In this document: positions 26,203 to 35,195 of the stretch, in pieces
How the letters are laid out: every line of letters begins with the position of its first letter
How positions within the stretch are numbered: the stretch's first letter is position 1
Source: Bdellovibrionaceae bacterium UBA2316
GTDB taxonomy: Bacteria > Bdellovibrionota > Bdellovibrionia > Bdellovibrionales > Bdellovibrionaceae
Assembly (NCBI GenBank): GCA_002345205.1
Contig: DDVI01000111.1
Location: forward strand, 1 to 63,317
Direction of reading: 5' to 3'
Length of the DNA stretch: 63,317 nt
Program-made: the position numbers and the translations under genes
The notes under the pieces: generated by a model
Told to the model about the DNA's origin: nothing
Seen by the model: the letters and a program-made list of their open reading frames with translations, nothing else
Database searches by the model: none

Positions 26203-27407
26203 TTCTGTGGTGGGTTTGGCTTTGGTTCCGGAATGTCTTTGTTGACATCGAAAAACCAAATACGCCTTAATTTTTTCGCGACGCCTTCGGGTGTGTACCA
26301 TATGTAGCCACCGTTCCCCCAGTTGGTGTAGGAATTTTTCAATCGTACGGCGTTGACTTGATCACTATTCTGAGTTTGAACATTGGCTATCACAAATTGG
26401 TGACCAACTCCAGTTTCACGCGGATCATTTCCATCCACGTCCAGTAAAACGGCGCGATCTTCAGCAAGTGCAGTTTCTACGGCCTTGAACAGTGTCTGTG
26501 TGGATTCTGATTTTTGGTATCGATTAAAATTACCACCGTTGAGGAGTGGGTTAATAAAGAGAGGCAAATTGAAATTCTGTGCGGGGTTTGTGTATGGTCC
26601 TTCGTCTTTTAAATGTCTGACTTCGACAGTGCCATAGGTATCAAAATTATAGAGCTTTCCAAATGTTTGTGGTGTGTGATGGATGCCATCGTACCAAAAT
26701 GGTTTTGGCCATTCACCGACGTAGTTTCCAAGGACCTCTCTGAAAATGTCTTGGGTTAAACGAGCATTGTCGGAATGTGGGAACGCATTCGGGTCTGCCA
26801 TGCGAGCTTCGATGATGGCATTTACTTTAGAAATGATTTCGCTATAGATTTTTGGAAAATCCCATTTGCTTAGGTTTGGTTCTAATGGTCGCCAGATATC
26901 GTCGGGTACGAGTCCATACAGCTGAGTCAGTTTCATGGCGTGATACATTTCACCTCCCTTTAGATTGAAATACATCCCTTGTCCATTTTGATTGTTTGAA
27001 AGTATTTCGCCAATGACATGTTCAAATTTTTTGGCGACGAGGTAGGCGGCAGAAAAATGAATTTCACGGCTGTTATGGGATCGATTCAGGTGAGTTGTTT
27101 CGAGTGCACCTAAGTAGGCAAATAAAAAACATTCACGTGAAGAACATTGGTCTAAATTGCGCGTGTTTTTATTGTTAAAAATTCGATTGCTTGATTGCGG
27201 ATTATAGGGATCATGTTTGTCTCCCCAGAGTTCCGTGATAGGGGCAATCTCGGGAGCAGGAACCATGGCTTTTCGGGCGGTTGATCGGTTCTGTTGATAG
27301 AAAATATCACAGGCATCGCCGGACTGAGTATTGCTGGCGTAACTCACTGAAAACGGGAGCCAGTTTAAAAGGGAAAATAGTAATACGAGTGTCTTAATCC
27401 TAGACAT
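26199..27407 (-). CDS. secreted papain-like (C1) cysteine peptidase homologue
   Basis: A 402-residue protein with a signal peptide (TLVLLFSLLNWLPFSVSYA). NLDQCSSRECFLFAYLGALE (about 93-112) corresponds to the papain QxxCxSCWAF region: the Gln of the oxyanion hole and the Cys are both present. GVGHQFVIANVQ gives the catalytic His and RLKNSYTNWGNGGYIWY the catalytic Asn in the NSWG..WG.xGY pattern. The spacing is larger than in papain, closer to the bleomycin-hydrolase type. An AAAGG site lies before the ATG. It is convergent with the SDR gene. As an exported protease it may digest host or prey protein; that is inference. Confidence 0.75.
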   Translation of the reverse strand: MSRIKTLVLLFSLLNWLPFSVSYASNTQSGDACDIFYQQNRSTARKAMVPAPEIAPITELWGDKHDPYNPQSSNRIFNNKNTRNLDQCSSRECFLFAYLGALETTHLNRSHNSREIHFSAAYLVAKKFEHVIGEILSNNQNGQGMYFNLKGGEMYHAMKLTQLYGLVPDDIWRPLEPNLSKWDFPKIYSEIISKVNAIIEARMADPNAFPHSDNARLTQDIFREVLGNYVGEWPKPFWYDGIHHTPQTFGKLYNFDTYGTVEVRHLKDEGPYTNPAQNFNLPLFINPLLNGGNFNRYQKSESTQTLFKAVETALAEDRAVLLDVDGNDPRETGVGHQFVIANVQTQNSDQVNAVRLKNSYTNWGNGGYIWYTPEGVAKKLRRIWFFDVNKDIPEPKPNPPQN

Positions 27408-27573
27408 TTCTACCTTTGAAATGAAATATAACTCGCCTCTGGTTCATATATTTATAACGATACATCTTTTGGACCATTTTTAGTCTAGAAAAAGGGGTGA
27501 AATGGGTCAAAAAAAAGCACATTAAAATCATTTAATTTCAATTTAATTGAGTATTTAAAACCCTTTGTTAGGC

Positions 27574-27579
27574 TATGAT
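27574..27579 (+). promoter_or_regulatory. predicted -10 box of the small cysteine protein
   Basis: TATGAT at 27574-27579 lies about 25 bases before the AAGGAG-preceded ATG at 27605. No good -35 is seen 17 bases upstream. The surrounding 27420-27570 sequence is very A+T rich. Confidence 0.35.
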
Positions 27580-27604
27580 TCGGGTTTACAAAAAAGGAGT
27601 TTTT

Positions 27605-27958
27605 ATGAAGCAACTATTAATTATCGCTCTAGCGGTAACGGGTCTATCCATCGCGCACGCGCAAGATTCGTCAGTGAAGCCATCCGTAGCGGCACCATCA
27701 ACTGGGGTCGATGCAGGAAAGCCGTCTAAAGAACAAAGAAAGGCCATGCACGAAGAGTTGAAAGATGAACGAAACGCAGTTGAATCTGCCTGCGTAGAGG
27801 AAGCCAAAGCGGCTAACTGCGGCGACAAGATAGTTGGTAAAGGTTTATTAAAATGCATTCATCAGCATAAAAAAGCGAGTGCGGATTTCAAAATTTCTGA
27901 CTCATGCAAAGAGGCTATGAAAAATTTAAAATCTGAACGTCATAAAATTAAGAAATAG
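27605..27958 (+). CDS. small secreted four-cysteine protein
   Basis: A 117-residue protein starting at ATG 27605 after AAGGAG. The signal peptide is KQLLIIALAVTGLSIAHA, cleaved before QDSS. The mature part is a low-complexity P/S/A stretch, a lysine-rich helix, and four cysteines (ESACVEE, AANCGDK, LKCIHQH, SDSCKEA) spaced so they could form two disulphides in a helical bundle. No family recognised. A GC-rich hairpin follows, so the gene is probably monocistronic. Confidence 0.75.
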   Translation: MKQLLIIALAVTGLSIAHAQDSSVKPSVAAPSTGVDAGKPSKEQRKAMHEELKDERNAVESACVEEAKAANCGDKIVGKGLLKCIHQHKKASADFKISDSCKEAMKNLKSERHKIKK

Positions 27959-27973
27959 TAGTATAAATAAATG

Positions 27974-28000
27974 GCCCGAGCTTACCTATCTAGCTCGGGC
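27974..28000 (+). terminator. hairpin after the small cysteine protein
   Basis: GCCCGAGCT (27974-27982) and AGCTCGGGC (27992-28000) form a perfect 9-bp stem with a 9-base loop, 16 bases after the stop codon. No T-run follows on the plus strand. Confidence 0.55.
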
Positions 28001-28217
28001 TGGATCTAGACTGTCTCAGTACAACACATCTTTTTGGTAAAAAAATTCTTAGGCTTTCTCAGTATTAAAAGATCAGTAAATAAAATTGAATATCGTTTTC
28101 TGAAATTGTCGCTACTCTTAACAATTTCCCTATCAAAGTCAGAAGTTCGACATGTCATTTTGAAACAAAATTCTCACTTCAAAACGTTCAAAAAAATTTT
28201 CATAAATTATTAAAGAA

Positions 28218-28230
28218 TCTCACTGTGAGA
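28218..28230. promoter_or_regulatory. small inverted repeat, possible operator
   Basis: TCTCAC-T-GTGAGA is a perfect 6-bp inverted repeat about 70 bases upstream of the predicted -35 of the surface cluster. It could be a dimeric regulator site; no direct evidence. Confidence 0.3.
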
Positions 28231-28300
28231 ATCCTAAATTGTTTTCATGACTTAGCTGAGAGCTGAAAACTTATTGATCATTTTATCCAACTTATAGGCT

Positions 28301-28330
28301 TTGGAGTAAACGAAAGTAAACCGATATACT
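28301..28330 (+). promoter_or_regulatory. predicted promoter of the surface cluster
   Basis: TTGGAG (28301-28306), an 18-base spacer, and TATACT (28325-28330) resemble a sigma70 promoter. Confidence 0.45.
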
Positions 28331-28417
28331 GGTGTAAGTTACAGCATGTTTCTAATCTATGGCGTTTGCGTATTTATACTCGACTGTCATTTGATCTAGA
28401 GAGTGTGAGACTTTTGT

Positions 28418-28425
28418 GGGGAGGA
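28418..28425 (+). promoter_or_regulatory. ribosome site fixing a TTG start at 28429
   Basis: GGGGAGGA lies just before TTG 28429 and downstream of the other in-frame TTG (28366), which has no such site. The four-base spacing from GGAGG is short but the match is strong. Confidence 0.55.
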
Positions 28426-28428
28426 CCT

Positions 28429-30540
28429 TTGAAAACTATTAATTGCATTAACGATGTATTTGCACGATTAAAGTTAAAAAGAAAAAACTATTTCAGACGC
28501 GCGTCTTTTGTGGCGTTGCTTTCTGTTCTGTTAGTTTCATTTCAAAACTGTTCACAAGGTAAATTTGAAATTAGTGAAGCTCAGATGTCGTCCCTTAAAG
28601 ATGTTTCTGATACTGGCGGAACTGGTGATTCAGGAAATACTGGCACTGGAACCGGTGGTGGAACGGGTACGGGCGGTGGTACAGGAACCGGTGGTGGAAC
28701 AGGCACGGGCGGCGGCACGACACCGACGGGTCCAACTCAAGCAGAAATTAGTGCCGAGATTGCTAAGCGTACTCGCTGTAAGTCTGCTATTAGAGCACCA
28801 GTAGTTACGAATGCTGCTGATTTCGCTGCTAAGGTAATTTCTGTTAAGTCAGGTCTTGCTGCTGGTTCGGGTGATGTGAATTTGGCCAATTATCCAATGG
28901 GAATCACGATTGATTCAAGTCAAGGTGTCGATTCAACAAAGTATAATGCTGGTGACGGCTGTACGTTTCAAACTCAGGCCGAGATTACGATGGTAACGGG
29001 TGAGTCTGGACGTGATGCTGTTCTTAACTCTGGTATAAATAACAGTGGTGCTGCCTTAGTAGTAGGAACCACAAATGGTACACGCGCTGTTGATTACATG
29101 AATGCTACATTAGAACGAAGAACGACTGGAAATAACAACCAAGGTACTCAGTTCACGATGGGTACTAATACGCTCAGTGTGAATTATATTGTTAAGCCAG
29201 GTGATGATGATGATCAGCGAACAACTCGTTGTGTAGATGGAAGTATCTATTATCGATTCCGTGTCACAGCGGCCAATACTGGTTTAAATCAAGAACGTCC
29301 AAATTATCCAGGATCTAATATTGGAAACGCTTCGGCGTCGTCTCCTTACTATTATTTCCGAGTGGACTCTGAAAACAACTGCTGGAAAGAAAGTAACTTG
29401 GCGAAAATCATGGGTGCGGCAAGTCCGACTTCAATTCCGGTCGCAAATTCTTTGTTGGGTACAGCGGTGGCTTCCGATGGTGATTGGGTAGCCTCTGTAA
29501 GTAACGGTGAAGGCGGTACTGGCTTTATCTACATTTTTAGAAAAGTTTCTGGTAACTGGACGTTCTTTCAAAAGTTGAAAGGACCAAATGGAAATGGAAC
29601 CATGTTAACGGGAGTCGCTTTACGCGGAAGCCTTTTAGCCGTGGCCTCTTCGGGTGATGGTCTAGGTTATCCAGGTCGCGTTTATCTATACAGCTTAAGT
29701 GGAAGTATGTTGTCGACGCCATCTCAAACGATCAACAGTCCGGTGGCTCCAATTGCGCAATTCGGTTCAGGTGTTGCGATTACGTCAAATAATGCTGTCG
29801 TTGTCGGTGATGGTTACGATACGGGCCGTGCCTATATTTATACAGGCAGTATTGGGTCTTACGGACTTTCGGCGACTCAGCAAGGTTCCGATATCGCGGC
29901 CTCAATTAAGGGCTTCGGTTCTAACGTAGTTTTCCAAGGCGGTCGTTTGTTGATCGGTGCCTATAAAGGTAATGAAAGTTATGCGGGATCGGTTCATATT
30001 TTCGATGCCGCTGGTGGAAGTTTTGGTTCCCCAATTCATAAGTACGCTCCGGCTGGAATCACATCGCAAGCAAATTTCGGCTCTGCGATTGGTTTTGATG
30101 GAACGGCCTTAGTTGTTGGTGCATATGAAAATGCAACTGCCGGTAATGTTGCTGGCGCGATTGCATACTACAGTGATTATTCGACCTCGACTGCGCCAAG
30201 AGTGATTCAAGGTAGCGCAGCAGAAGAAAGATACGGCGTATCTGTCGCCATCGTTGGTGATTCCGTTTATGTCGGTAGCCGCGGTGGTACAGGTTCGTCA
30301 GGTGCAGTGGGTCGCTATTTGAAAACTAGCTTAGCGGGAACGGGTGGATACAACTCACGTGTGTTCTTGCAACGTAGCCATGACTCAGTAAATGGCGAAG
30401 GTTTCAGTTATTCTATGAGTGTGATTAATGGGGCTTCGGTACCGACGTTGGTAATTTCGGCACAAACAAAAACATATACGGTGGGCGCGGGTGATATTCG
30501 TTCTAAAGCTGGTGGTTTGTACTTGTACGAAGTTAAGTAA
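28429..30540 (+). CDS. surface lipoprotein with Gly/Thr linker and FG-GAP-like beta-propeller
   Basis: About 703 residues from TTG 28429. An unusually long cytoplasmic lead (about 28 residues) precedes the hydrophobic VALLSVLLVSFQNCSQG; the cysteine after FQN is likely lipidated although the -1 residue is Asn rather than Gly/Ala. Then follows a GTGTGG repeat linker, a middle domain (about 100-330) of unknown fold with six cysteines, and from about 341 five or six FG-GAP-like repeats (for example GVAITSNNAVVVGDGYD and IGFDGTALVVGAYENA), which build a beta-propeller. Such propellers bind ligands or partners outside the cell. It heads the surface cluster. The exact start is uncertain. Confidence 0.75.
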   Translation: MKTINCINDVFARLKLKRKNYFRRASFVALLSVLLVSFQNCSQGKFEISEAQMSSLKDVSDTGGTGDSGNTGTGTGGGTGTGGGTGTGGGTGTGGGTTPTGPTQAEISAEIAKRTRCKSAIRAPVVTNAADFAAKVISVKSGLAAGSGDVNLANYPMGITIDSSQGVDSTKYNAGDGCTFQTQAEITMVTGESGRDAVLNSGINNSGAALVVGTTNGTRAVDYMNATLERRTTGNNNQGTQFTMGTNTLSVNYIVKPGDDDDQRTTRCVDGSIYYRFRVTAANTGLNQERPNYPGSNIGNASASSPYYYFRVDSENNCWKESNLAKIMGAASPTSIPVANSLLGTAVASDGDWVASVSNGEGGTGFIYIFRKVSGNWTFFQKLKGPNGNGTMLTGVALRGSLLAVASSGDGLGYPGRVYLYSLSGSMLSTPSQTINSPVAPIAQFGSGVAITSNNAVVVGDGYDTGRAYIYTGSIGSYGLSATQQGSDIAASIKGFGSNVVFQGGRLLIGAYKGNESYAGSVHIFDAAGGSFGSPIHKYAPAGITSQANFGSAIGFDGTALVVGAYENATAGNVAGAIAYYSDYSTSTAPRVIQGSAAEERYGVSVAIVGDSVYVGSRGGTGSSGAVGRYLKTSLAGTGGYNSRVFLQRSHDSVNGEGFSYSMSVINGASVPTLVISAQTKTYTVGAGDIRSKAGGLYLYEVK
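28642..28720 (+). repeat. tandem repeat coding a Gly-Thr linker
   Basis: Imperfect 18/36-base tandem units (GGTACGGGCGGTGGTAC and variants) encode GTGTGGGTGTGGG, a flexible spacer between lipid anchor and globular domains. Copy number is likely to vary between strains. Confidence 0.8.
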
Positions 30541-30606
30541 AGTAAGTTTGGGTTTAAGGTTAGTTAAGTACTTGGGGTTAGTTTGAACTATTTCGGGGGA
30601 AACAAG

Positions 30607-32895
30607 ATGAAGATGCAAAAAATTATTCTATTTGTGCTTTTTGCAAGTTTTGTCTCAAAAGCAGATATCTCGGATGCTACGAGAAATGATAAAGCCGTCG
30701 TTCATTACGATTTTGAAGACGCTTTTACTAATGACTCGGCTGATCCGGGTTATATGAATGTGGAAATTCCAGATAAAGCGAATGCCAAGTACGGTGCGGC
30801 TCTTAGACTTAAGTGGTATGCCACAGATAGATCCAAAATCACTTGGGCGCGTGACGTGAATAATGATGGTTATCTTTGGTTAAAAGGATCTACTATCGTT
30901 CGCTCAATGTCGATGGCCACAAAAATTCATACTGAGTGTACAAAAGCGACGTCAACGGGCCTTACTATTGAAGCCGTTGTTGAAAACAACGAAACAGTTG
31001 AAGAACGTACGGGTCAGTACCCTGCGGATAACAACGTAACTCGTAATTTGCAGCCATCACGTATAGTGAGTATGTCCCGCGATTTCACTAATCGTGGTAC
31101 AAATTTCAACGTAAACTTTGCTCTGGGACAAGTGTATGAAATGGGTGACCGTTTCATGGGTGCAGTCACAACGGCCGCATCTAATAACTTGTTTACTCAA
31201 CCGGTGATGAGTTCGAACACGGCCGCTTTGATTCAAGGTCTGGGTCGCCCAGCTACTAGCTATAAACAAAAAATTGTGTTCACAGTAAATAAAGGATCTG
31301 GTTTTGCGACTCTGTATTTAACAGATAGAAATGGCAACTTGTATCCCGCAGTTAATACTCAGCAGGGTTTTAATGGCGGAACAATGGCCAATTATTTCTC
31401 TCGTTGGAATAGTCAAACATACTTAAACGTAGGTAATGACTATATCCCAAGTACAGGTATTCTTTCGCAACCAGAGTCATTTAAAAATATCGCTCCGGGT
31501 TCGACTGAAGCAGACAACCCAAATCGTTATTGGAAAGGTAAGCTTTATCGCTTAGCTATTTATTGCGAATCTTTAAGCGAGAAGGAAATTTTAGGAAGCG
31601 CTTACCAAATTGTTAAAAACGAAGTGTTCCCTATCGTAAACGTAGCGCGTACGGCGAACCTTATTAAAGCGTCGGAGATTTTTGAACGTTTAACTGGTAC
31701 TAAAACACCAATTTACAATCCATTATTAAAACAAATGGAAGAGCGTTTGAATGCGTTTGATCCAGTGGGTGCGGCAGCGCTAGTTACCGATCATCCCATG
31801 TTCTACAACATCACCGTTAGAAACTTTGCCAATAAGATGAGTAACCGTGATGAAACAATTGCGGCTCCGCTCAATGACTTTACGGCAACAATTATTGGTG
31901 CGGTTCGTGATAATATTCCGGCGAAAGAACTTCTGTATGGAAACTTCTTCTACCAAGGCGATCCATCAAAAGCCGCTGTTCCAAGTGATGATGTGGATGA
32001 TATTTTAAGATCAAATAATCACTATGCTTCACTTGATTTAGCTAGTTATGACTTAAAAGCTGTTTTGATGAAGCGAAAGCAGATTATTCTAAAGGCGAGT
32101 ACTTCCAACGGAAATACGAGCACGAACAATAACAACATCAACAACATCCAGTTCGAGCCAGTAGATAACTCATGGGCTGCGGGTCTATTAACGACTCGTC
32201 AGTGGGCGGCTGCTCATATGATAGCGGGTACAAACCGTCGCGCGGTTGAGTTTGCATTACGTGAATTCACATGTACACCGATTGAGAATGCGGCCGATTC
32301 GTCTGGTCCAGAAGACGTGATTGGTCGTGATATTGATAGAAATCCGGGTGGAAGTCGCGCGAAGTTCACAACGTCATGTCGTGCTTGCCATACCATTCTT
32401 GATGGTTTCAAAGGTGCGTTTGCGTTTATGACTTTCTCTGGTGATTTCTTAAAGCATTCGGCTTTGGTGCCAAATTCTACTCAGAATAATGCGAATGAAG
32501 ATAATTCGATTGTTATGCGTATTCATCCAGATGCTCCGGGTGTGACTCGTAAAATGAATCACAATGAAGATGCCTACATTAATGGTAAAATTCTTCGGGA
32601 TGACAACTGGGTTAATAATGCTAACAGTGGAACTAACAAAACAAACTTTGGTTGGACGCGAATGTCAGGTAAGGGTACAGCCGATTTCGGCAAGGCCCTA
32701 GCGGAAAGTAAGGCGTTCCCACGTTGTATGGCACAACGCGTGTTCTTTACAATATGTAAACGGGAAGCTGAATCGAAAGATGATGCTTTCATTAAAAAGG
32801 TAGCAGAGGAATTTTCTAGTGCGGAACGTAACTACAACCTGAAGTACCTGTTTCAAAAAATTGTAGCTAACGAATCATGTTTAGGGGGGAAATAA
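30607..32895 (+). CDS. exported LamG-like protein with DUF1588-like CxxCH region
   Basis: 762 residues from ATG 30607, chosen for the GGGGGA eight bases upstream. The signal peptide is QKIILFVLFASFVSKA. Residues about 25-330 look like a concanavalin A/LamG beta-sandwich (AVVHYDFEDAFTND at the start, YWKGKLYRLAIYCESLSEKE at the end). The C-terminal part has LLTTRQWAAAHMIAGTNRRA, VGRDIDRNPGGSRAKF and TTSCRACHTILDGFKGAFAF near residue 590; this order (LT...R...FxCxP...CxxCHxxxDG) resembles DUF1588 of Planctomycete cytochrome proteins. CRACH could bind a c-type heme. It is cotranscribed with the following genes. Confidence 0.7.
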   Translation: MKMQKIILFVLFASFVSKADISDATRNDKAVVHYDFEDAFTNDSADPGYMNVEIPDKANAKYGAALRLKWYATDRSKITWARDVNNDGYLWLKGSTIVRSMSMATKIHTECTKATSTGLTIEAVVENNETVEERTGQYPADNNVTRNLQPSRIVSMSRDFTNRGTNFNVNFALGQVYEMGDRFMGAVTTAASNNLFTQPVMSSNTAALIQGLGRPATSYKQKIVFTVNKGSGFATLYLTDRNGNLYPAVNTQQGFNGGTMANYFSRWNSQTYLNVGNDYIPSTGILSQPESFKNIAPGSTEADNPNRYWKGKLYRLAIYCESLSEKEILGSAYQIVKNEVFPIVNVARTANLIKASEIFERLTGTKTPIYNPLLKQMEERLNAFDPVGAAALVTDHPMFYNITVRNFANKMSNRDETIAAPLNDFTATIIGAVRDNIPAKELLYGNFFYQGDPSKAAVPSDDVDDILRSNNHYASLDLASYDLKAVLMKRKQIILKASTSNGNTSTNNNNINNIQFEPVDNSWAAGLLTTRQWAAAHMIAGTNRRAVEFALREFTCTPIENAADSSGPEDVIGRDIDRNPGGSRAKFTTSCRACHTILDGFKGAFAFMTFSGDFLKHSALVPNSTQNNANEDNSIVMRIHPDAPGVTRKMNHNEDAYINGKILRDDNWVNNANSGTNKTNFGWTRMSGKGTADFGKALAESKAFPRCMAQRVFFTICKREAESKDDAFIKKVAEEFSSAERNYNLKYLFQKIVANESCLGGK

Positions 32896-32896
32896 T

Positions 32897-33565
32897 ATGG
32901 ATACGAGCAATCAGATCAAGGTGAAAAGGTTGATGAGAGCTTTTCAAACCGCAGTCGTTCTGGTGTGTGCGGTAGTAGTGTTCGGTAACGGTTGTGCGGA
33001 GGGAGGATTTTATCCTCAAGGATCTGAGAATCTAGCTTCGACATTAGAGTCGTCTTGTAAAGACCCTAATGAAATTGAAGTTATTCCAGGCGCAAAGACG
33101 GCAAGTTTAGTGGGTACGACAAACATCGTACAGCATTTTGCTGCTTGTACTGGTTTGGAAACAGTATCGCAATTAACTCAAGGTGTGTACGAGGACAAGA
33201 AGAGTTCGATTGGTACATATGGTGCGGTGACTTCAATCACAGCTCCTTACTTGATGGCGGTTCATAGTATTGCTGGTGAAGTTTGTAACGACGTTATTGA
33301 TCAAGAGATTGCTAAAGGTAACCGCATTTTTGCTGGTTGGAATTTAGCTTCGAATTCATTGCCGTCAAATTCGCAGTTAGCGGATGCCGCAATTAATTTG
33401 TCCTTATCATGCTGGCAAGATTATGAAATTTCGCAAGAAGAGAAAGACATCGTAATTAACTCGATTGTTCAATCTGTGGGCTCCGGCGAAGCGGGAGCTT
33501 CTAGAAAAGCCGCAATCATGATGTGTACATCAATGCTGGCTAGCTTAAACGCTCTTCTGAACTAA
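32897..33565 (+). CDS. small lipoprotein of the surface cluster, unknown function
   Basis: 222 residues; the ATG lies one base after the previous stop region and uses the GGGGGG at the end of that gene. The N-terminal VVLVCAVVVFGNGCAEGGF has a lipobox-like GNGC. The mature part is helical with about six cysteines (SSCKDP, AACTGLE, EVCNDV, LSCWQDY, MMCTSM) and no CxxCH. No family recognised; position suggests a partner of the LamG/DUF1588-like and DUF1501-like proteins. Confidence 0.7.
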   Translation: MDTSNQIKVKRLMRAFQTAVVLVCAVVVFGNGCAEGGFYPQGSENLASTLESSCKDPNEIEVIPGAKTASLVGTTNIVQHFAACTGLETVSQLTQGVYEDKKSSIGTYGAVTSITAPYLMAVHSIAGEVCNDVIDQEIAKGNRIFAGWNLASNSLPSNSQLADAAINLSLSCWQDYEISQEEKDIVINSIVQSVGSGEAGASRKAAIMMCTSMLASLNALLN

Positions 33566-33619
33566 AGTTATTTGGGGATTTTTTTAATTTTATTTATTTA
33601 ATTAATAGGGGATTAGGGT

Positions 33620-35080
33620 ATGAAAAACGATAACAACAATAAACCGAAACTGTATCACGGGCGAAAGCCGGTGACGAGACGTGAATTCTTAGCATCTGGG
33701 GCGATCCCAATGATGTCTTATATGATTCCGGCTGGATTAATGACTACGTTTGCTAAAGCGGGTATCGCTCAGGCGCAAGAACTGTGTAAAATTGGTGAAT
33801 CGGCGAAGTTTCCACCAATCGTAAACATCAATGCTAATGGCGGTTGGTGGGTTGCGGGTAACAACATTTTCCTTACGGAAGGTCGTGAGTTACTTCCATC
33901 TTACGGCAGAAACGGTCTGGGTTCAGCGGCAAACTTGGTGAGCCAAATCGTTAAGACGGGTCACTTTAAAAATCAACCTCCGTTCTATAGCGGTTCGGGT
34001 TTCTTGGCCGGTGTGCAAACTGGTTTAGTGGCGAACTCGGCACAAGCGGCATTAGCAAAAACTAATTTCGTAAGTATGCCACTACAAAGTCAGAACGACT
34101 CAGATACAAATAAATTAGCTCCATTTTACTTGCTACAAAAAGCAGGTTTATCTGGAAAAATTTTACCTAATCTAGGGACAACTGATAACGGTATCGGTAT
34201 CAGTAATGCGTCAGCGTTTGGTATGTCACCAGCGCCGTTGATCGTAAACAACGTAGATAACATAGTGAATGCATTGGGTGTGGCTGATCGTTTAGCTCAG
34301 TTAAACCAAGTTCAAAAAACTAACTTGTTTAAAGCGTCGCAGGCTATGTCTGTGTCCCAAGCTAGAAAACTAGCCAGCTTAACTGGTGGATCACTACTTG
34401 ATCGTTTATTAGGTCAAGCTAATGCGGATAATACAAAACTAATCGAAAATCCGTCAGGCCTAGACTTAGATCCTATAAACAATGCGGCTTTCTCGGCAGT
34501 TTGGGGATTAAATAATAATACTCCAAAAAATAGTGCCGATTACGCAAATGCATCGATGATCTACAATGCGATCAATGGAAACTGCGGCGCTGTAGGTATC
34601 GAGGTTGGTGGTTGTGATTACCATGGTAGTACTTTAGCGCAAACAATCGCTAAAGATAACGAGATCGGAACATTGACTGGAAAGATTTTACAATCTTTTC
34701 ATGCGATGGGATCTCCAGGTTTTATCGTGATCAACACTGATGGTAGCGTGGGCGCGCCTCCTTCAGATATTCCAGGTACAGACCCAACGGCTGACCGCGG
34801 GGATTCGTCTGGTATTTATATGATGTACTACGATCCAACAGATGTAGTGCAAGCTCCAGATTCGCAAGTGGGTCACATGAAAAACGATCCAGATGCAGAA
34901 GCTGCGGATGATAAATTCTTAGTGGGTGGTAACGCAGAAATCGCGACAGCGGCTGTGTTTGCTAACTTCTTGTCGGCGGCTGGCAAGATGAACCTATGGA
35001 CATCAATTCCAGAGACGAATCGTACATTCGATAGTCTACAGCTGGAAAAAATCCTTAAGTTCCACGGTAAGGCCGGTTAG
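33620..35080 (+). CDS. Tat-exported DUF1501-like protein
   Basis: 486 residues with a textbook Tat signal: TRREFLASG near residue 19, then a hydrophobic IPMMSYMIPAGLMTTFA and AQAQ cleavage site. The mature protein has the layout of DUF1501 (Tat-exported proteins paired with cytochromes in Planctomycetes): GIEVGGCDYHGSTLAQ in place of the GWDTH motif, a helix pair, then GFIVINTDGSVGAP and a DRGDSSG region where DUF1501 has the SEFGR and DHG motifs. The match is remote. Export in a folded state implies a cofactor or complex formed in the cytoplasm. It ends shortly before a large hairpin repeat. Confidence 0.7.
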   Translation: MKNDNNNKPKLYHGRKPVTRREFLASGAIPMMSYMIPAGLMTTFAKAGIAQAQELCKIGESAKFPPIVNINANGGWWVAGNNIFLTEGRELLPSYGRNGLGSAANLVSQIVKTGHFKNQPPFYSGSGFLAGVQTGLVANSAQAALAKTNFVSMPLQSQNDSDTNKLAPFYLLQKAGLSGKILPNLGTTDNGIGISNASAFGMSPAPLIVNNVDNIVNALGVADRLAQLNQVQKTNLFKASQAMSVSQARKLASLTGGSLLDRLLGQANADNTKLIENPSGLDLDPINNAAFSAVWGLNNNTPKNSADYANASMIYNAINGNCGAVGIEVGGCDYHGSTLAQTIAKDNEIGTLTGKILQSFHAMGSPGFIVINTDGSVGAPPSDIPGTDPTADRGDSSGIYMMYYDPTDVVQAPDSQVGHMKNDPDAEAADDKFLVGGNAEIATAAVFANFLSAAGKMNLWTSIPETNRTFDSLQLEKILKFHGKAG

Positions 35081-35093
35081 TACTTGTTAAAAG

Positions 35094-35144
35094 GTACCTC
35101 CTACATTTTCGCCACGCACCGCGTGGCAGAAATGTAGGAGGTAC
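35094..35144. repeat. large hairpin element between surface-cluster genes
   Basis: GTACCTCCTACATTT (35094-35108) pairs perfectly with its complement at 35130-35144. After two unpaired or wobble positions GCCACGC (35111-35117) pairs with GCGTGGC (35121-35127) around a 3-base loop. There is no T-run. A near-identical copy of the right arm is at 10159-10183, so it is a dispersed repeat (REP-like) rather than a simple terminator. Confidence 0.75.
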
Positions 35145-35195
35145 AATAAAAAGTTTGGGTGGATTTCGTAGCGTTGACGTATGATGGGGGACTTA

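Larger units (their letters stand above)
27959..28428. other. 470-bp regulatory region before the surface cluster
   Basis: No gene is seen. It contains a hairpin at 27974-28000, an inverted repeat at 28218-28230 and a promoter-like pair at 28301-28330, which gives a leader of about 90 bases to the TTG start at 28429. The stretch 28120-28260 is A+T rich. Confidence 0.5.

Noticed and set aside
28565..28804. A second frame through the Gly/Thr repeat
   Set aside because: A shadow of the GTGTGG repeat in the lipoprotein gene; no start site.
35094..35144. Simple intrinsic terminator
   Set aside because: No T-run on either strand, stem too long, and a partial copy lies elsewhere, so I call it a dispersed repeat.
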